Shown here piece after piece: positions 39,819 through 49,164 of a stretch of 64,000 bases of DNA. Each line of letters starts with the position of its first letter. Position 1 is the first letter of the stretch. The notes under the pieces are model-generated. The model did not search any database. It was not told the DNA's origin and saw only the letters and a program-made list of their open reading frames with translations. Origin of the DNA: Streptomyces sp. ISL-43 (GTDB lineage Bacteria > Actinomycetota > Actinomycetes > Streptomycetales > Streptomycetaceae); NCBI RefSeq assembly GCF_018614195.1, contig NZ_JAGGOT010000051.1:1-64000 (forward strand), in the 5' to 3' direction. The position numbers were made by a program, and so were the translations under genes.

Positions 39819-40930
39819 ACCAGATACCGCTCGTCGACCTGAAAGCCGCGCACGCCGAGGTCGCGGAGGAGATACGCGCCGGATTCGACCGCGTGCTCGC
39901 CGGCACCGCCTTCATCGGCGGTGAGGAGGTCCGCGCCTTCGAGCGCGAGTACGCCGCCTTCGCCGGAGTCGGCCACTGCGTCGGCGTGGCCAACGGCACC
40001 GACGCACTGGAACTGGCCCTGCGCGCCAGCGGGGTGGGCGTCGGCGACGAGGTCGTGCTGCCGGCCAACACATTCGTCGCCACCGCCGGCGCCGTGGCCC
40101 GGATCGGCGCACGGCCGGTCCTCGTGGACTGCGTCCCCGACACCCTGCTGATCGACCCGCAGGCCGCGCTCGACGCCGTCGGCAAGGCCACCCGCGCGGT
40201 GGTCCCCGTCGACCTGTACGGGCAGTGCGCCGCCGCCGCGGAGCTGGCCGAGCGGCTGCCGTCGCACGTCAGGCTCGTCGAGGACGCCGCGCAGAGCCAG
40301 GGCGCCACCCGGGACGGCCGTTCCCCCGGCACGGGCGGGATCGCCGCGACCAGCTTCTACCCGGGCAAGAACCTGGGCGCGTACGGGGACGCCGGCGCGG
40401 TGGTGACCGACGACGAGGAGACCGCCGACCTCGTGCGCGCGCTGGCCAACCACGGCGGCGTCGCCAAGTACCGGCACGACGTGGCCGGCTTCAACAGCCG
40501 GCTGGACGGTCTGCAGGCCGTGGTGCTGCGCGCGAAGCTGGCCAGGCTGGCCGACGGCAACGCGGCCCGCAGGGCCGCCGCCGCCCGGTACGACGGGCTC
40601 CTGGGCGACCTGGCGGCCACCGGACGACTGACCCTGCCGGTCACGGCGCCGGGCAACGTCCACGTGTGGCACCTGTACGTGGTCCGGGTCCACGACGCCG
40701 ACCGCGACGCGGTCGTCGGCAAGCTGAACGCGGAGGGGATCGGCGCCGGCGTGCACTATCCCTCCCCGGTCCACCTCACTCCGGCCTTCGGCCACCTCGG
40801 GCACGGCCGCGGGGACTTCCCGCACGCCGAGCAGGCCGCCGACCGGATGCTCTCCCTCCCGCTCTTCCCGCAGATCACTCCCGCGGAGCAGCAGAGGGTC
40901 GTGGGCGCGCTCATCGACGCCCTGCGCTGA
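39815..40930 (+). CDS. DegT/DnrJ/EryC1-family PLP aminotransferase, WbpE-like
   Basis: The protein is 371 residues. It starts IPLVDLKAAHAEVAEEIRAGFDRVLAGTAFIGG, with GVANGTDALELALRA and VEDAAQSQGA. The PLP Lys is in SFYPGKNLGAYGD (WbpE/WlbC-type FYPTKNLG/FFPGKNLG). This is the class that makes the 3-amino group of UDP-GlcNAc3N uronic acids (WbpE). It is the last gene of the five-gene coupled run, and the secreted DUF4082 gene follows 35 bases later. Confidence 0.9.
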   Translation: MNQIPLVDLKAAHAEVAEEIRAGFDRVLAGTAFIGGEEVRAFEREYAAFAGVGHCVGVANGTDALELALRASGVGVGDEVVLPANTFVATAGAVARIGARPVLVDCVPDTLLIDPQAALDAVGKATRAVVPVDLYGQCAAAAELAERLPSHVRLVEDAAQSQGATRDGRSPGTGGIAATSFYPGKNLGAYGDAGAVVTDDEETADLVRALANHGGVAKYRHDVAGFNSRLDGLQAVVLRAKLARLADGNAARRAAAARYDGLLGDLAATGRLTLPVTAPGNVHVWHLYVVRVHDADRDAVVGKLNAEGIGAGVHYPSPVHLTPAFGHLGHGRGDFPHAEQAADRMLSLPLFPQITPAEQQRVVGALIDALR

Positions 40931-40965
40931 CGCACTGTGCTGACGTAAAACACAAAGAGGTACAG

Positions 40966-43900
40966 ATGAACAGACGGACAAGGTTGCTCCGGTACGGCCT
41001 CTTCACCGTGGTCTCGGCTCTGATGGCCACGGTCTTACCTCCGTTCGCGGTGGCCGACGCGGCGGACCCCTGCGGTCCCGGCACGAACGCGATCGTGTGC
41101 GAGAACTCCAAGCCGGGCACACCGATGTCCGACTGGTTCGCGCCCAGCGCCTACGGCGACATCAAGGGCTTCACCGCCCAGATGAGCGTCCAGGCGGGCG
41201 AGACCGTGCAGTTCAAGGTCCAGTCGCCGACCCCGTACAAGGTGTCGGTCTACCGGCTCGGCCACTACGGGGGTGACGGGGCCCGTCTGATGTCGACCGC
41301 CGCCCAGGCCGCCCAGAACTTCCCGGCGAACTTCCCGCAGGGAGGCAACCCGCTGAGCTGCACCACCAAGGCCTCCACCGGCCTGGTCGACTGCGGCAAC
41401 TGGCCCGTCACCTCCACGTGGACAGTGCCCTCCGACGCCGTCTCCGGCCTCTACATGGCGAACTTCGACCAGGCCGACGGCAACGGCGTGATGCCCTACC
41501 CGTTCGTGGTCCGCAACGACTCCAGCCACTCCGACATCGTGGTGCAGACCAGCGACCAGACCTGGCAGGCGTACAACAACTACGGCGGCCAGGACCTGTA
41601 CGACGGCGCCGGGCCCGCGCCCGACGGACGTGCGTACGAGGTCAGTTACAACCGGCCGATGGACATCGGCGGGGAGAACGGGATCTACGGGTCCGAGTAC
41701 CAGATGATCTCCTGGCTGGAGCGCAACGGGTACGACGTCAGCTACATGTCCGGGATCGACATGTCGACCAAGGGCGCGACCCAGCTCCAGAACCACAAGG
41801 TGTTCATGTCCTCCGGGCACGACGAGTACTGGACCCAGGACCAGTTCACCAACGCCCTGAACGCACGTCACGCGGGCGTCAACCAGACGTACTTCGCGGG
41901 CAACGAGGTCTTCTGGAAGACCCGCCTCGCCCCCAGCATCGACGGGGCCAACACGGCCAACCGGACGCTGGTCTGCTACAAGGAGACCAAGCTCTCCTTC
42001 CCGCAGCCCAACGGCATCCCCGACCCGAGCGGGATCTGGACGGGCACCTTCATGGACCCGGCCAGCGCCACGAACGGGCGGCCCTTCCAGCCGCAGAACC
42101 AGGTGACCGGCTCGCTGTTCAGCGTGAACGGCTACCGCAGCGACGCCATCACCGTGCCCGGAGCCTTCGCCAAGATGCGGCTGTGGAGGAACACCACCGT
42201 CGCCAACCTGACCCCCTCCCAGACCGCCACCTTCCCCGTCGGCACGCTCGGCTACGAGTGGGACAGCGACGTGGAGGACGCGGCGCGCCCGGCCGGGCAG
42301 ATCGCCCTGTCGTCCACCACGGTGGACATCAACGACGGCAAGTACCGCCTCGACTACGGGAACACCTACGGGAACGGGACCGCGACGCACAGCCTGGTCG
42401 CCTTCCGCGACCAGACCTCGCACGCCCTGGTCTTCGGCTCGGGCACCGTGCAGTGGTCCTGGGGCCTGACCAACATGCCGACGGGCAACCCGGACGACGC
42501 GGTGGTCACCGAGGACAAGCGGATGCAGCAGGCGACGGTGAACATCTTCGCCGACATGGGGGTCCAGCCCAAGTCCCTGCAGAGCAACCTGGTGGCGGCG
42601 AGCGCCTCCACCGACACCACCGGCCCGGTCATCACCGTGACCAGCCCCGCGGCGAACGCCACGGTGCCCGCGCTGCGGCCGGTGACCATCACGGGTACCT
42701 CTGCGGACAGCGGCGGCGGCGTCGTGGCCCGCGTGGAGGTCTCCACCGACGGCGGGACCACCTGGAAGGCGACCACCGGAATCGGGTCCTGGAGCTACAA
42801 GTGGACCCCGACCACGCCCGGACCCGTGCAGATCAAGGTCCGCGCGGTGGACGACAGCGTCAACATCGGCGCCACCACCACCGTGCCGCTGACCGTGGGA
42901 CCCCAGCAGTGCCCCTGCACCGTCTGGCCGGCCGCCGCCGTACCGGGCACCGTCAACGCCGGTGACGGCAGCGCCGTCGAGCTCGGCGTGAAGATCCGCT
43001 CCTCGGTGCCCGGTTCGATCACGGGCGTCCGCTTCTACAAGTCCCCCGCCAACACCGGTACGCACACCGGCAGTCTGTGGAGCAGCTCGGGCCAGCGTCT
43101 GGCCACGGGCACCTTCACCAACGAGACGGCGTCCGGCTGGCAGCAGCTGAACTTCTCCTCGCCGGTTCCGGTCAAGGCCAACACCACCTACATCGCCTCC
43201 TACTTCGCCCCCAACGGCGGCTACTCCTTCGACACCACCTTCGCCTCGGCCGACGCGGGGCTGGCCCCGTTGACCGCGCTGAAGAGCGGTACCGACGGCG
43301 GCAACGGCGTGTACCGCTACAGCGGCACCGGCGGGTTCCCGGCCACGGCCTCGTCCGGCAGCAACTACTGGGTCGACGCGGTCCTGGACACCGCCACCGC
43401 GAGCACGACACCGCCCACGGTCACCGCGACCACGCCGCAGTCCGCGGCCACGGGCACCGCGATCACGGCAACGGTGAAGGCCACTTTCAGCGAGGGCGTC
43501 GACGCCGACACCCTCGTGTTCACCCTGAAGGACCCGGGCGGCGCCACCGTCCCGGGCAGCAAGGTCCTCAGCGCCTCGAACAGCGCCACCTTCACCCCGT
43601 CCACCGAACTGGTGCTGAACACCACCTACACGGCGTCGGTGCAGGCGGCCGACCTGTGGGGCAACACCATGGCCGCGCCGGTCACCTGGACCTTCACCAC
43701 CAGCGCGAGCCCGCCGACGGTGAACTGCCCGTGCACCCTGTGGGGCCCGGCCACCGAACCGACCACCGCCAACGTCGGCGACGACACCAACTCCGTCGAA
43801 CTGGGCACCCGCTTCCAGTCCACCGTCGGTGGCTACGTCACCGGCATCACCTTCTACAAGGGACCCGGCAACACCGGCACGCACACCGGCAGCCTCTGGT

Positions 43901-44262
43901 CGGACACCGGCACCCTCCTGGCCACCGGAACTTTCGGCAGCGAGACCCTGTCCGGCTGGCATCAGCTCCACTTCACCACACCCGTGGCCATCACGGCGGG
44001 TACCACCTACGTGGCCTCGTACCACGCGCCGAACGGCAAGTACTCTGTGGACGGCGGGTACTTCACGGCCGCGCACCGCTCCTATCCGCTGGTCGCGCCG
44101 GCCGACGGCAGCGGCGGCTCCAACGGCCTCTACAAGTACGGTGCGGGCACGGTCTTCCCGAACAACACCTTCGGATCGGTGAACTACTGGGTCGGCCCAG
44201 TCTTCACCACCACGGCGCCGTCCGGCCTCTCGGCCGGCTCCACGGAGGTGTCCGGCCAGTGA
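40966..44262 (+). CDS. Large secreted protein: DMF-ase beta-subunit-like domain, Ig-like domains and two DUF4082 repeats
   Basis: The protein is 1098 residues from the ATG at 40966, five bases after AGAGG. A signal peptide (about 1-33) precedes an N,N-dimethylformamidase large-subunit-like domain at about 55-530 (YRLGHYGGDGARL, QAYNNYGGQDLY, SSGHDEYW). An Ig-like domain follows at about 555-642 (VEVSTDGGTTWKAT), then DUF4082 copy 1 at about 650-808, an SbsA-type Ig domain at about 814-912, and DUF4082 copy 2 at about 922-1081. Both DUF4082 copies begin CPCT and contain a G-x-x-T-G-x-H-T-G-S-L-W run. It is likely an extracellular carbohydrate-binding or surface protein acting on the polymer made by the locus. 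Confidence 0.82.
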   Translation: MNRRTRLLRYGLFTVVSALMATVLPPFAVADAADPCGPGTNAIVCENSKPGTPMSDWFAPSAYGDIKGFTAQMSVQAGETVQFKVQSPTPYKVSVYRLGHYGGDGARLMSTAAQAAQNFPANFPQGGNPLSCTTKASTGLVDCGNWPVTSTWTVPSDAVSGLYMANFDQADGNGVMPYPFVVRNDSSHSDIVVQTSDQTWQAYNNYGGQDLYDGAGPAPDGRAYEVSYNRPMDIGGENGIYGSEYQMISWLERNGYDVSYMSGIDMSTKGATQLQNHKVFMSSGHDEYWTQDQFTNALNARHAGVNQTYFAGNEVFWKTRLAPSIDGANTANRTLVCYKETKLSFPQPNGIPDPSGIWTGTFMDPASATNGRPFQPQNQVTGSLFSVNGYRSDAITVPGAFAKMRLWRNTTVANLTPSQTATFPVGTLGYEWDSDVEDAARPAGQIALSSTTVDINDGKYRLDYGNTYGNGTATHSLVAFRDQTSHALVFGSGTVQWSWGLTNMPTGNPDDAVVTEDKRMQQATVNIFADMGVQPKSLQSNLVAASASTDTTGPVITVTSPAANATVPALRPVTITGTSADSGGGVVARVEVSTDGGTTWKATTGIGSWSYKWTPTTPGPVQIKVRAVDDSVNIGATTTVPLTVGPQQCPCTVWPAAAVPGTVNAGDGSAVELGVKIRSSVPGSITGVRFYKSPANTGTHTGSLWSSSGQRLATGTFTNETASGWQQLNFSSPVPVKANTTYIASYFAPNGGYSFDTTFASADAGLAPLTALKSGTDGGNGVYRYSGTGGFPATASSGSNYWVDAVLDTATASTTPPTVTATTPQSAATGTAITATVKATFSEGVDADTLVFTLKDPGGATVPGSKVLSASNSATFTPSTELVLNTTYTASVQAADLWGNTMAAPVTWTFTTSASPPTVNCPCTLWGPATEPTTANVGDDTNSVELGTRFQSTVGGYVTGITFYKGPGNTGTHTGSLWSDTGTLLATGTFGSETLSGWHQLHFTTPVAITAGTTYVASYHAPNGKYSVDGGYFTAAHRSYPLVAPADGSGGSNGLYKYGAGTVFPNNTFGSVNYWVGPVFTTTAPSGLSAGSTEVSGQ

Positions 44263-45305
44263 GCACGGTCAGCGTGGTGATCCCCTGCTACAAGTACGGC
44301 CGCTTCCTGGCCGACTGCGTCAAGAGCGTCCTGGACGAGCAGGAGGGCGTCGACGTACGGGTACTGATCATCGACGACGCGTCCCCCGACGACTCGGCGG
44401 AGGTCGCGCGCGCCCTGGCGGCCGCCGACCCCCGCATCGAGGTCCGGGTCCACGAACGCAACCGGGGTCACATCGCCACCTACAACGAGGGCTTGCTGGA
44501 GTGGGCCGACGGGGATTACGTGGCCCTGCTCTCGGCCGACGACCGGCTGGTCCCCGGCGCCCTGGTACGCGCCGCGGCCCTGCTGGACGCCCACCCGGAG
44601 GCCGGCTTCGCCTACGGCAGGCCGCTGCGGTTCCAGCACGGCGGGCCGCTTCCCGCGGCCCGCACCCGGAGCACCGGTTCGGTGGTCTACCCCGGGCGGT
44701 GGTGGCTGGAGCGGCGCTTCAGGGAGGGCACCGGGTGCATCACCTCGCCCGAAGTGGTCGTGCGCACCAGCCTCCAGCGCAAGGTCGGGGGCTACGACCC
44801 GGAGCTTCCGCACGCCGGCGACATCGAGATGTGGATGCGGCTCGCGGCCCACGCCGACGTGGGCTACGTCCGGGGGGCCGACCAGGCCTTCTACCGCGTC
44901 CACGGCAACAACATGTCCACCACGGACTTCGGCGGGCAGCTCGACGACCTGCGCCAGCGCCTCGTCGCCTTCGACTCCGTCCTGGAGAAGTGCGGCGGCC
45001 TGCTCCCCGAGGCAGCCGAGCTGTCGGCGGCGGCGCGCACGCGGCTGGCCCGGTACGCCCTGCGCAGGGCGTACCGCGCCTACGACCGGGGGCGCACCGG
45101 GGTGGTCCCGGTCGAGGACCTGGAGGCCTTCGCCGCCGAATGCAGGCCGGACTACAGCGAGCTCGCCGAGTACGCGGCGCTGCGCCGGCGCCGGCGGGTC
45201 GGAGCGCGCGTGATGCCGTACCTCCAGCCGCTGGTGCTCTCGGCCTTCGCGGACCGGGGGCGCGAGTGGCTCTGGTGGCAGTCCTGGAAACGTCGAGGGA
45301 TTTGA
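44259..45305 (+). CDS. Family 2 glycosyltransferase
   Basis: The protein is 348 residues from a GTG overlapping the upstream stop (GTGA). It starts TVSVVIPCYKYGRFLADCVKSVL, then LIIDDASPDDSAEVA and D-x-D as LLSADDRLVPGA. YRVHGNNMSTTD is a common GT2 closing motif. It has no transmembrane segment and should act in the cytoplasm or at the membrane face to add a sugar to a lipid-linked unit. The C-terminus is helical and basic. Confidence 0.87.
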   Translation: MSTVSVVIPCYKYGRFLADCVKSVLDEQEGVDVRVLIIDDASPDDSAEVARALAAADPRIEVRVHERNRGHIATYNEGLLEWADGDYVALLSADDRLVPGALVRAAALLDAHPEAGFAYGRPLRFQHGGPLPAARTRSTGSVVYPGRWWLERRFREGTGCITSPEVVVRTSLQRKVGGYDPELPHAGDIEMWMRLAAHADVGYVRGADQAFYRVHGNNMSTTDFGGQLDDLRQRLVAFDSVLEKCGGLLPEAAELSAAARTRLARYALRRAYRAYDRGRTGVVPVEDLEAFAAECRPDYSELAEYAALRRRRRVGARVMPYLQPLVLSAFADRGREWLWWQSWKRRGI

Positions 45306-45377
45306 TGAATTTTCGGCACCATCCGCACCATCCGCACCATCGGCACGACCGCCCCGTCCCCGGGGCACACCCGGCCC

Positions 45378-45404
45378 GGCGGCCCGCTACCTCAGCGGGC
45401 CGCC
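45378..45404. terminator. Bidirectional hairpin between convergent glycosyltransferase and Wzz-like genes
   Basis: GGCGGCCCGCT (45378-45388) pairs with AGCGGGCCGCC (45394-45404) around ACCTC. It overlaps the stop codon of the minus-strand gene. Just before it, three near-copies of CACCATCCG (45317-45343) form a short tandem repeat. Confidence 0.7.
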
Positions 45405-46081
45405 GCGGCCGCGGGCGCACGGCCCTCGGCCGTCTCCCGCGGACCGGCGTCGGCGCCTTCGCGCCGGCGCCGGCCCCGGTGCTTCAGGAGCTGATCCGTC
45501 CACAGCGCGCACGCCACGCCGCCGACCGCGGCCAGCAGCGCCGTCCCGGCCAGGCCACGGCTCTTGGTACCGCTCTGCGCGACCGCCGTCGGCGGGACGA
45601 GGAGGGTCACGCTCATCCGCGCCGCCGCCGGGATCCGCTGCTCGGTCTGCATGTCCGAGAGGTGCTTGGTGTAGACCTCGACGACCTTCAGCACGGAACG
45701 GTCGGCCACGGCGGGGTCCACGTGCTCCGCCTGCACCTGGAGCGAGGGGATCAGATAGCGGGGGGTGACGCTGGTACCGCTGTTGCGCGGGATCATCCGG
45801 TACTTGCCCTCCACCCCCGCGGCGCGCAACTCGGCCGCGCCGCCAGGGGAGTCCAGCTGCTGCACCGCCGCGTAGGAGACGGCGGCGAGCGGCGGCTGCA
45901 GGTTGGCGAGCTGGTTCGGCTGGTTGCCGGTCACCGGCGGCTTGAGCACGACGATCGCCGAGCTCACGTACGTCTGGGTGGGGCGGAGCACCTGCAGGGC
46001 TCCGGCGGCCGCGAGCGCCGCCGCCAGGACCAGGACGTACCAGCGGCGGCGCAGCGTGCGGAACAACTCACCAGGCGACAC
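45392..46081 (-). CDS. Wzz-like chain-length regulator, two transmembrane segments
   Basis: The protein is 229 residues from a GTG at 46081 with GGAAGGA five bases upstream; an upstream ATG extends the frame without protein character. LFRTLRRRWYVLVLAAALAAAGA forms the first membrane helix. A periplasmic-type domain of about 130 residues follows (TYVSSAIVVLKPP, YTKHLSDMQTEQRIP), then GLAGTALLAAVGGVACALW. This is the polysaccharide co-polymerase (Wzz) architecture, without a tyrosine kinase domain. It is divergent from the Wzz-Wzy fusion. Confidence 0.78.
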   Translation of the reverse strand: MSPGELFRTLRRRWYVLVLAAALAAAGALQVLRPTQTYVSSAIVVLKPPVTGNQPNQLANLQPPLAAVSYAAVQQLDSPGGAAELRAAGVEGKYRMIPRNSGTSVTPRYLIPSLQVQAEHVDPAVADRSVLKVVEVYTKHLSDMQTEQRIPAAARMSVTLLVPPTAVAQSGTKSRGLAGTALLAAVGGVACALWTDQLLKHRGRRRREGADAGPRETAEGRAPAAAAAR

Positions 46082-46161
46082 AGGATTCCTTCCGTCGTGA
46101 TCGATCTTCCCAGGACGCGGGTCGGCCCGCCATCGGTTCCCGGCCCTCATGGGGGGCGTTC

Positions 46162-48240
46162 GTGAACATCGGTGAGATAGGCGCGGTACTCAGGCGCCGC
46201 TGGTACGTGATGGCGCCCCTGACGGTCATGGGACTCCTCGCGGGTCTGCACCTGTACCAGTCGGTGCCCGTGTCCTACCAGTCGCAGAGCTCGGTGGCGC
46301 TCCTCGACTCCACGGCGGTCGCGGAGTTGGCCCCGGCCTTCGGCAACCCCATCTCGAACGCGGGCGGTTCGCTCGTCGTGACCGCCGACGTCCTCATCAG
46401 AACCCTGTCGGGAGCCGACGCGGCGCGGGACCTGCAGGGTTTGGGAGTCACCGACCCCTACACGGTCGGATTCGCCGCGAACACCTCCGGCCCGATGCTC
46501 ACGTTGACGGTCACGGGCACCGACCGAGCCAAGGTGCTCAAAGAGACCAGCACGCTCACCGCCTTCGCCGGTGAGCAGCTCAACGCGCTCCAGGCGGCGG
46601 CCAAGGTACAACCCGCCTACTTCGTGCAGACCGCCCCGGTCGTGCTGCCGCAGACCCCGAAGCCACAGCTCAAGAGCCGTTACCAGCAGGTCCTGGCCGT
46701 CGTCATCGCCGGCCTGGTCGCCGGCTTCACCCTGTCCTTCGTCACCGAGAGCCTGCTGGGGTCCCTGCGCCGCCGCCGCGAGGCGGCCGAAGCCGCGGAA
46801 GCCGCCCGCACGGACGGGGCGGCCGGCGGGGCGAAGGCGCGCGTGCGCAGGCGCAACAGGGCCCGGCAGCTGGACGCCACCGCGCTGCTCACCGGCTATC
46901 TGGCGCTGGCCTTCTTCATCCCCTCGAACCTGACCCTCCCGGGCCTGGGAGGTGTGGGTACCCCGGCCAACGTGTTCGCGCTGCTGGGGCTGTTCTGGTA
47001 CCTCGCGACCTGGCTGACCGGCCGGATCCGGCCGGCCCCCGGCACCCGGCTGCCCCGGGTCGCCATGTGGCTGCTGACCGTGTCGGTACTGGCCTCCTAC
47101 CTCGCGAACGCCTCCAGGGGCAGCTCGCACAAGGAGGTACTGGGGGCCGACCGCGGCCTGATCGGGCTGCTCGTCTGGGTGTCGCTGGTGGTGCTGGTCT
47201 CGGCCGGCATCCAGGACCGGGCCCGCCTCGACGTACTGCTGCGGCGGGCCGTCGTGATGGGGGCGGTGGTGGCCGCCATCGGCTACTACGACTTCTTCAC
47301 CGCGACGAACATCGCCGAAAAGATCAACATTCCCGGACTCCAGTCGAGCGTCGCCCAGATCACCACGCTGGACCGGGGGGCCTTCACCCGGCCCCGCTCG
47401 ACGACGGCGCAGCCGCTGGAGTTCGGCGGCATGCTCGCCCTGCTGCTGCCCTTCGCCGTGCAGCAGGCCTTCGATCCGGTCCGCGCGCACCTGAGCCGTT
47501 GGCGCCGCTGGGCCCCGGTGGCACTGATGGGCGGCGCCCTGCCGCTGACCGTGTCGCGGACCTCCATCATCGGCGCGCTCATCGTGGTGCTGGTGATGGT
47601 GCCGCGGTGGAAGCCGCAGCGGCGCTGGACCACCTTCGGCCTGCTGCTGGGTTCCGTGGCCGTCTTCAAGGTCCTCGTGCCGGGGCTGATCGGCACGATC
47701 ACCACCCTCTTCGCGTCCTTCCTGTCGAACTCCGACAGCAGCACCCAGGCCCGTACCGTCAAGTACAGCGCGATCGTGCCCTACTTGGAGGACCGCCCGC
47801 TGTTCGGGCGGGGCCTGGGTACCTTCACCCCGGACCTCTACTTCTTCACCGACAACCAGTACATGCTGACCCTCGCGGAAATGGGACTGCTGGGCCTGGT
47901 CGCGCTCTTCGCGCTGTTCCTCACCGGAATCCACCAGGGCGGCGCCGTCCGCCGCCTCGCCGCCTGCGAGTCCGACCGGGAGCTCGGCCAGGCCTTCTTC
48001 GCCTCGGCCCTCGTCGCCCTGGTCAGCGCCGCCACCTTCGACGCCCTCAGCTTCCCGATGTTCGCCGGGATGTTCTTCCTGACGATCGCCGCCGGAGGCA
48101 GTTACCTCGGCTTCATCCGGCGCGCCGCGCCGAAGCCCCGAACCGTGGAGTCCCCGTGCTTTCCAGTGGCCCAGCCTCCAGCCGCCCGCCCTCGCGCCGG
48201 CCGGTCCCGCCGCTCCGACCGGGTACAGCCGGTCCCGTAG
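46162..48240 (+). CDS. Fusion of Wzz-like domain with O-antigen polymerase/ligase-like (Wzy) domain
   Basis: The protein is 692 residues from a GTG at 46162. Residues 1-215 are a Wzz-like unit (VLRRRWYVMAPLTVMGLLAG, extracytoplasmic domain, then VLAVVIAGLVAGFTLSFV). A basic cytoplasmic linker follows (RRRREAAEAAEAARTDGA, RVRRRNRARQ). From about 245 to 655 there are ten or so membrane helices with a Wzy_C-type loop (RSTTAQPLEFGGMLALLLPF, PYLEDRPLFGRGLGTF, DNQYMLTLAEMGLLGL). One chain would therefore contain both a length-control module and the polymerase. The C-terminus is overlapped by 85 bases by the next gene. Confidence 0.85.
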   Translation: MNIGEIGAVLRRRWYVMAPLTVMGLLAGLHLYQSVPVSYQSQSSVALLDSTAVAELAPAFGNPISNAGGSLVVTADVLIRTLSGADAARDLQGLGVTDPYTVGFAANTSGPMLTLTVTGTDRAKVLKETSTLTAFAGEQLNALQAAAKVQPAYFVQTAPVVLPQTPKPQLKSRYQQVLAVVIAGLVAGFTLSFVTESLLGSLRRRREAAEAAEAARTDGAAGGAKARVRRRNRARQLDATALLTGYLALAFFIPSNLTLPGLGGVGTPANVFALLGLFWYLATWLTGRIRPAPGTRLPRVAMWLLTVSVLASYLANASRGSSHKEVLGADRGLIGLLVWVSLVVLVSAGIQDRARLDVLLRRAVVMGAVVAAIGYYDFFTATNIAEKINIPGLQSSVAQITTLDRGAFTRPRSTTAQPLEFGGMLALLLPFAVQQAFDPVRAHLSRWRRWAPVALMGGALPLTVSRTSIIGALIVVLVMVPRWKPQRRWTTFGLLLGSVAVFKVLVPGLIGTITTLFASFLSNSDSSTQARTVKYSAIVPYLEDRPLFGRGLGTFTPDLYFFTDNQYMLTLAEMGLLGLVALFALFLTGIHQGGAVRRLAACESDRELGQAFFASALVALVSAATFDALSFPMFAGMFFLTIAAGGSYLGFIRRAAPKPRTVESPCFPVAQPPAARPRAGRSRRSDRVQPVP

Positions 48241-49154
48241 CCGTCGTCGTCGTCACCTGGAACAGCGCCCGGGTGCTGCCCGAGTTCCTCGCCTCGCTGC
48301 CGGAGGGCATGGCCGGGCTCGACTGGCGCCTGGTCGTCGCCGACAACGACTCCTCCGATGACACCGTGGAGCTGCTCCGGTCACTCGCCCCGGAGGCGAC
48401 GGTCGTCCAGACCGGCCGCAACGCCGGCTACGCGGCCGGGGTGAACGCGGCCCTGGAGGCCGCCGCAGGGTGGGAGGGCGGCTTCGGCACGGCGCTGGTG
48501 TGCAATCCGGACGTCCGGATGCGGCGGGGCTGCGCCGAACTCCTCGTCGAGGCGCTCGGCGCCCCCCTCGACGGGGGCGGCCGGGTCGGGATCAGCGTCC
48601 CCCTGCTCCACGAAGAGGACGGGACGCTCCACTACTCGCTGCGCCGTGAGTCGCGCGTGACGCGTGCCCTGGGCGAGGCCGTGATCGGCAACCGCCGGGC
48701 GGGGCGCTTCCCGCTGTGGAGCGAGCTGGTCACCGATCCGTCCGCGTACCGGCGGGCCACCGTCGCGGACTGGGCGACCGGTGCGCTGATGGCGCTCTCC
48801 CGGGAATGCCTGGACGCCTGCGGAGCCTGGGACGAATCGTTCTTCCTTTACTCGGAGGAGACCGAGTACTGCCTGCGGGCCGGCGACCTCGGCTTCGCCA
48901 CCCGGCTGGAGCCCGCCGCCGCGGCCGTCCACCTCGGCGGGGACTCGCAGGTGTCACCGCGGCTGTGGACGCTGCTGACCCTCAACCGCGTACGGCTCTA
49001 CGGGCGCCGGCACGGGGCGGCGGCCACCACCGCCTTCCGCGCGGCCGTGCTGCTGCGCGAGACCTCGCGCGCGGTCCTCGGCCGGCCCGCGAGCCGGGCG
49101 GCGGCGCGGGCCCTGGCCGGCCGGTCCGCGCTGCGCGCGACCCCGGGACCCTGA
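48156..49154 (+). CDS. Family 2 glycosyltransferase (rhamnosyltransferase-like)
   Basis: The protein is 332 residues from the GTG at 48156, five bases after GTGGAG; it overlaps the Wzz-Wzy gene by 85 bases. Core: VAVVVVTWNSARVLPEFLASL, VVADNDSSDDTVELL, GRNAGYAAGVNAAL, NPDVRM as the D-x-D-like motif, TGALMALSRECLDACGAWDESFFLYSEETEYCLR. The last block is typical of WbbL/RfbF-type rhamnosyl or galactofuranosyl transferases. It is coupled to the polymerase gene. Confidence 0.87.
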   Translation: MLSSGPASSRPPSRRPVPPLRPGTAGPVAVVVVTWNSARVLPEFLASLPEGMAGLDWRLVVADNDSSDDTVELLRSLAPEATVVQTGRNAGYAAGVNAALEAAAGWEGGFGTALVCNPDVRMRRGCAELLVEALGAPLDGGGRVGISVPLLHEEDGTLHYSLRRESRVTRALGEAVIGNRRAGRFPLWSELVTDPSAYRRATVADWATGALMALSRECLDACGAWDESFFLYSEETEYCLRAGDLGFATRLEPAAAAVHLGGDSQVSPRLWTLLTLNRVRLYGRRHGAAATTAFRAAVLLRETSRAVLGRPASRAAARALAGRSALRATPGP

Positions 49155-49164
49155 TCCGGCCGCG

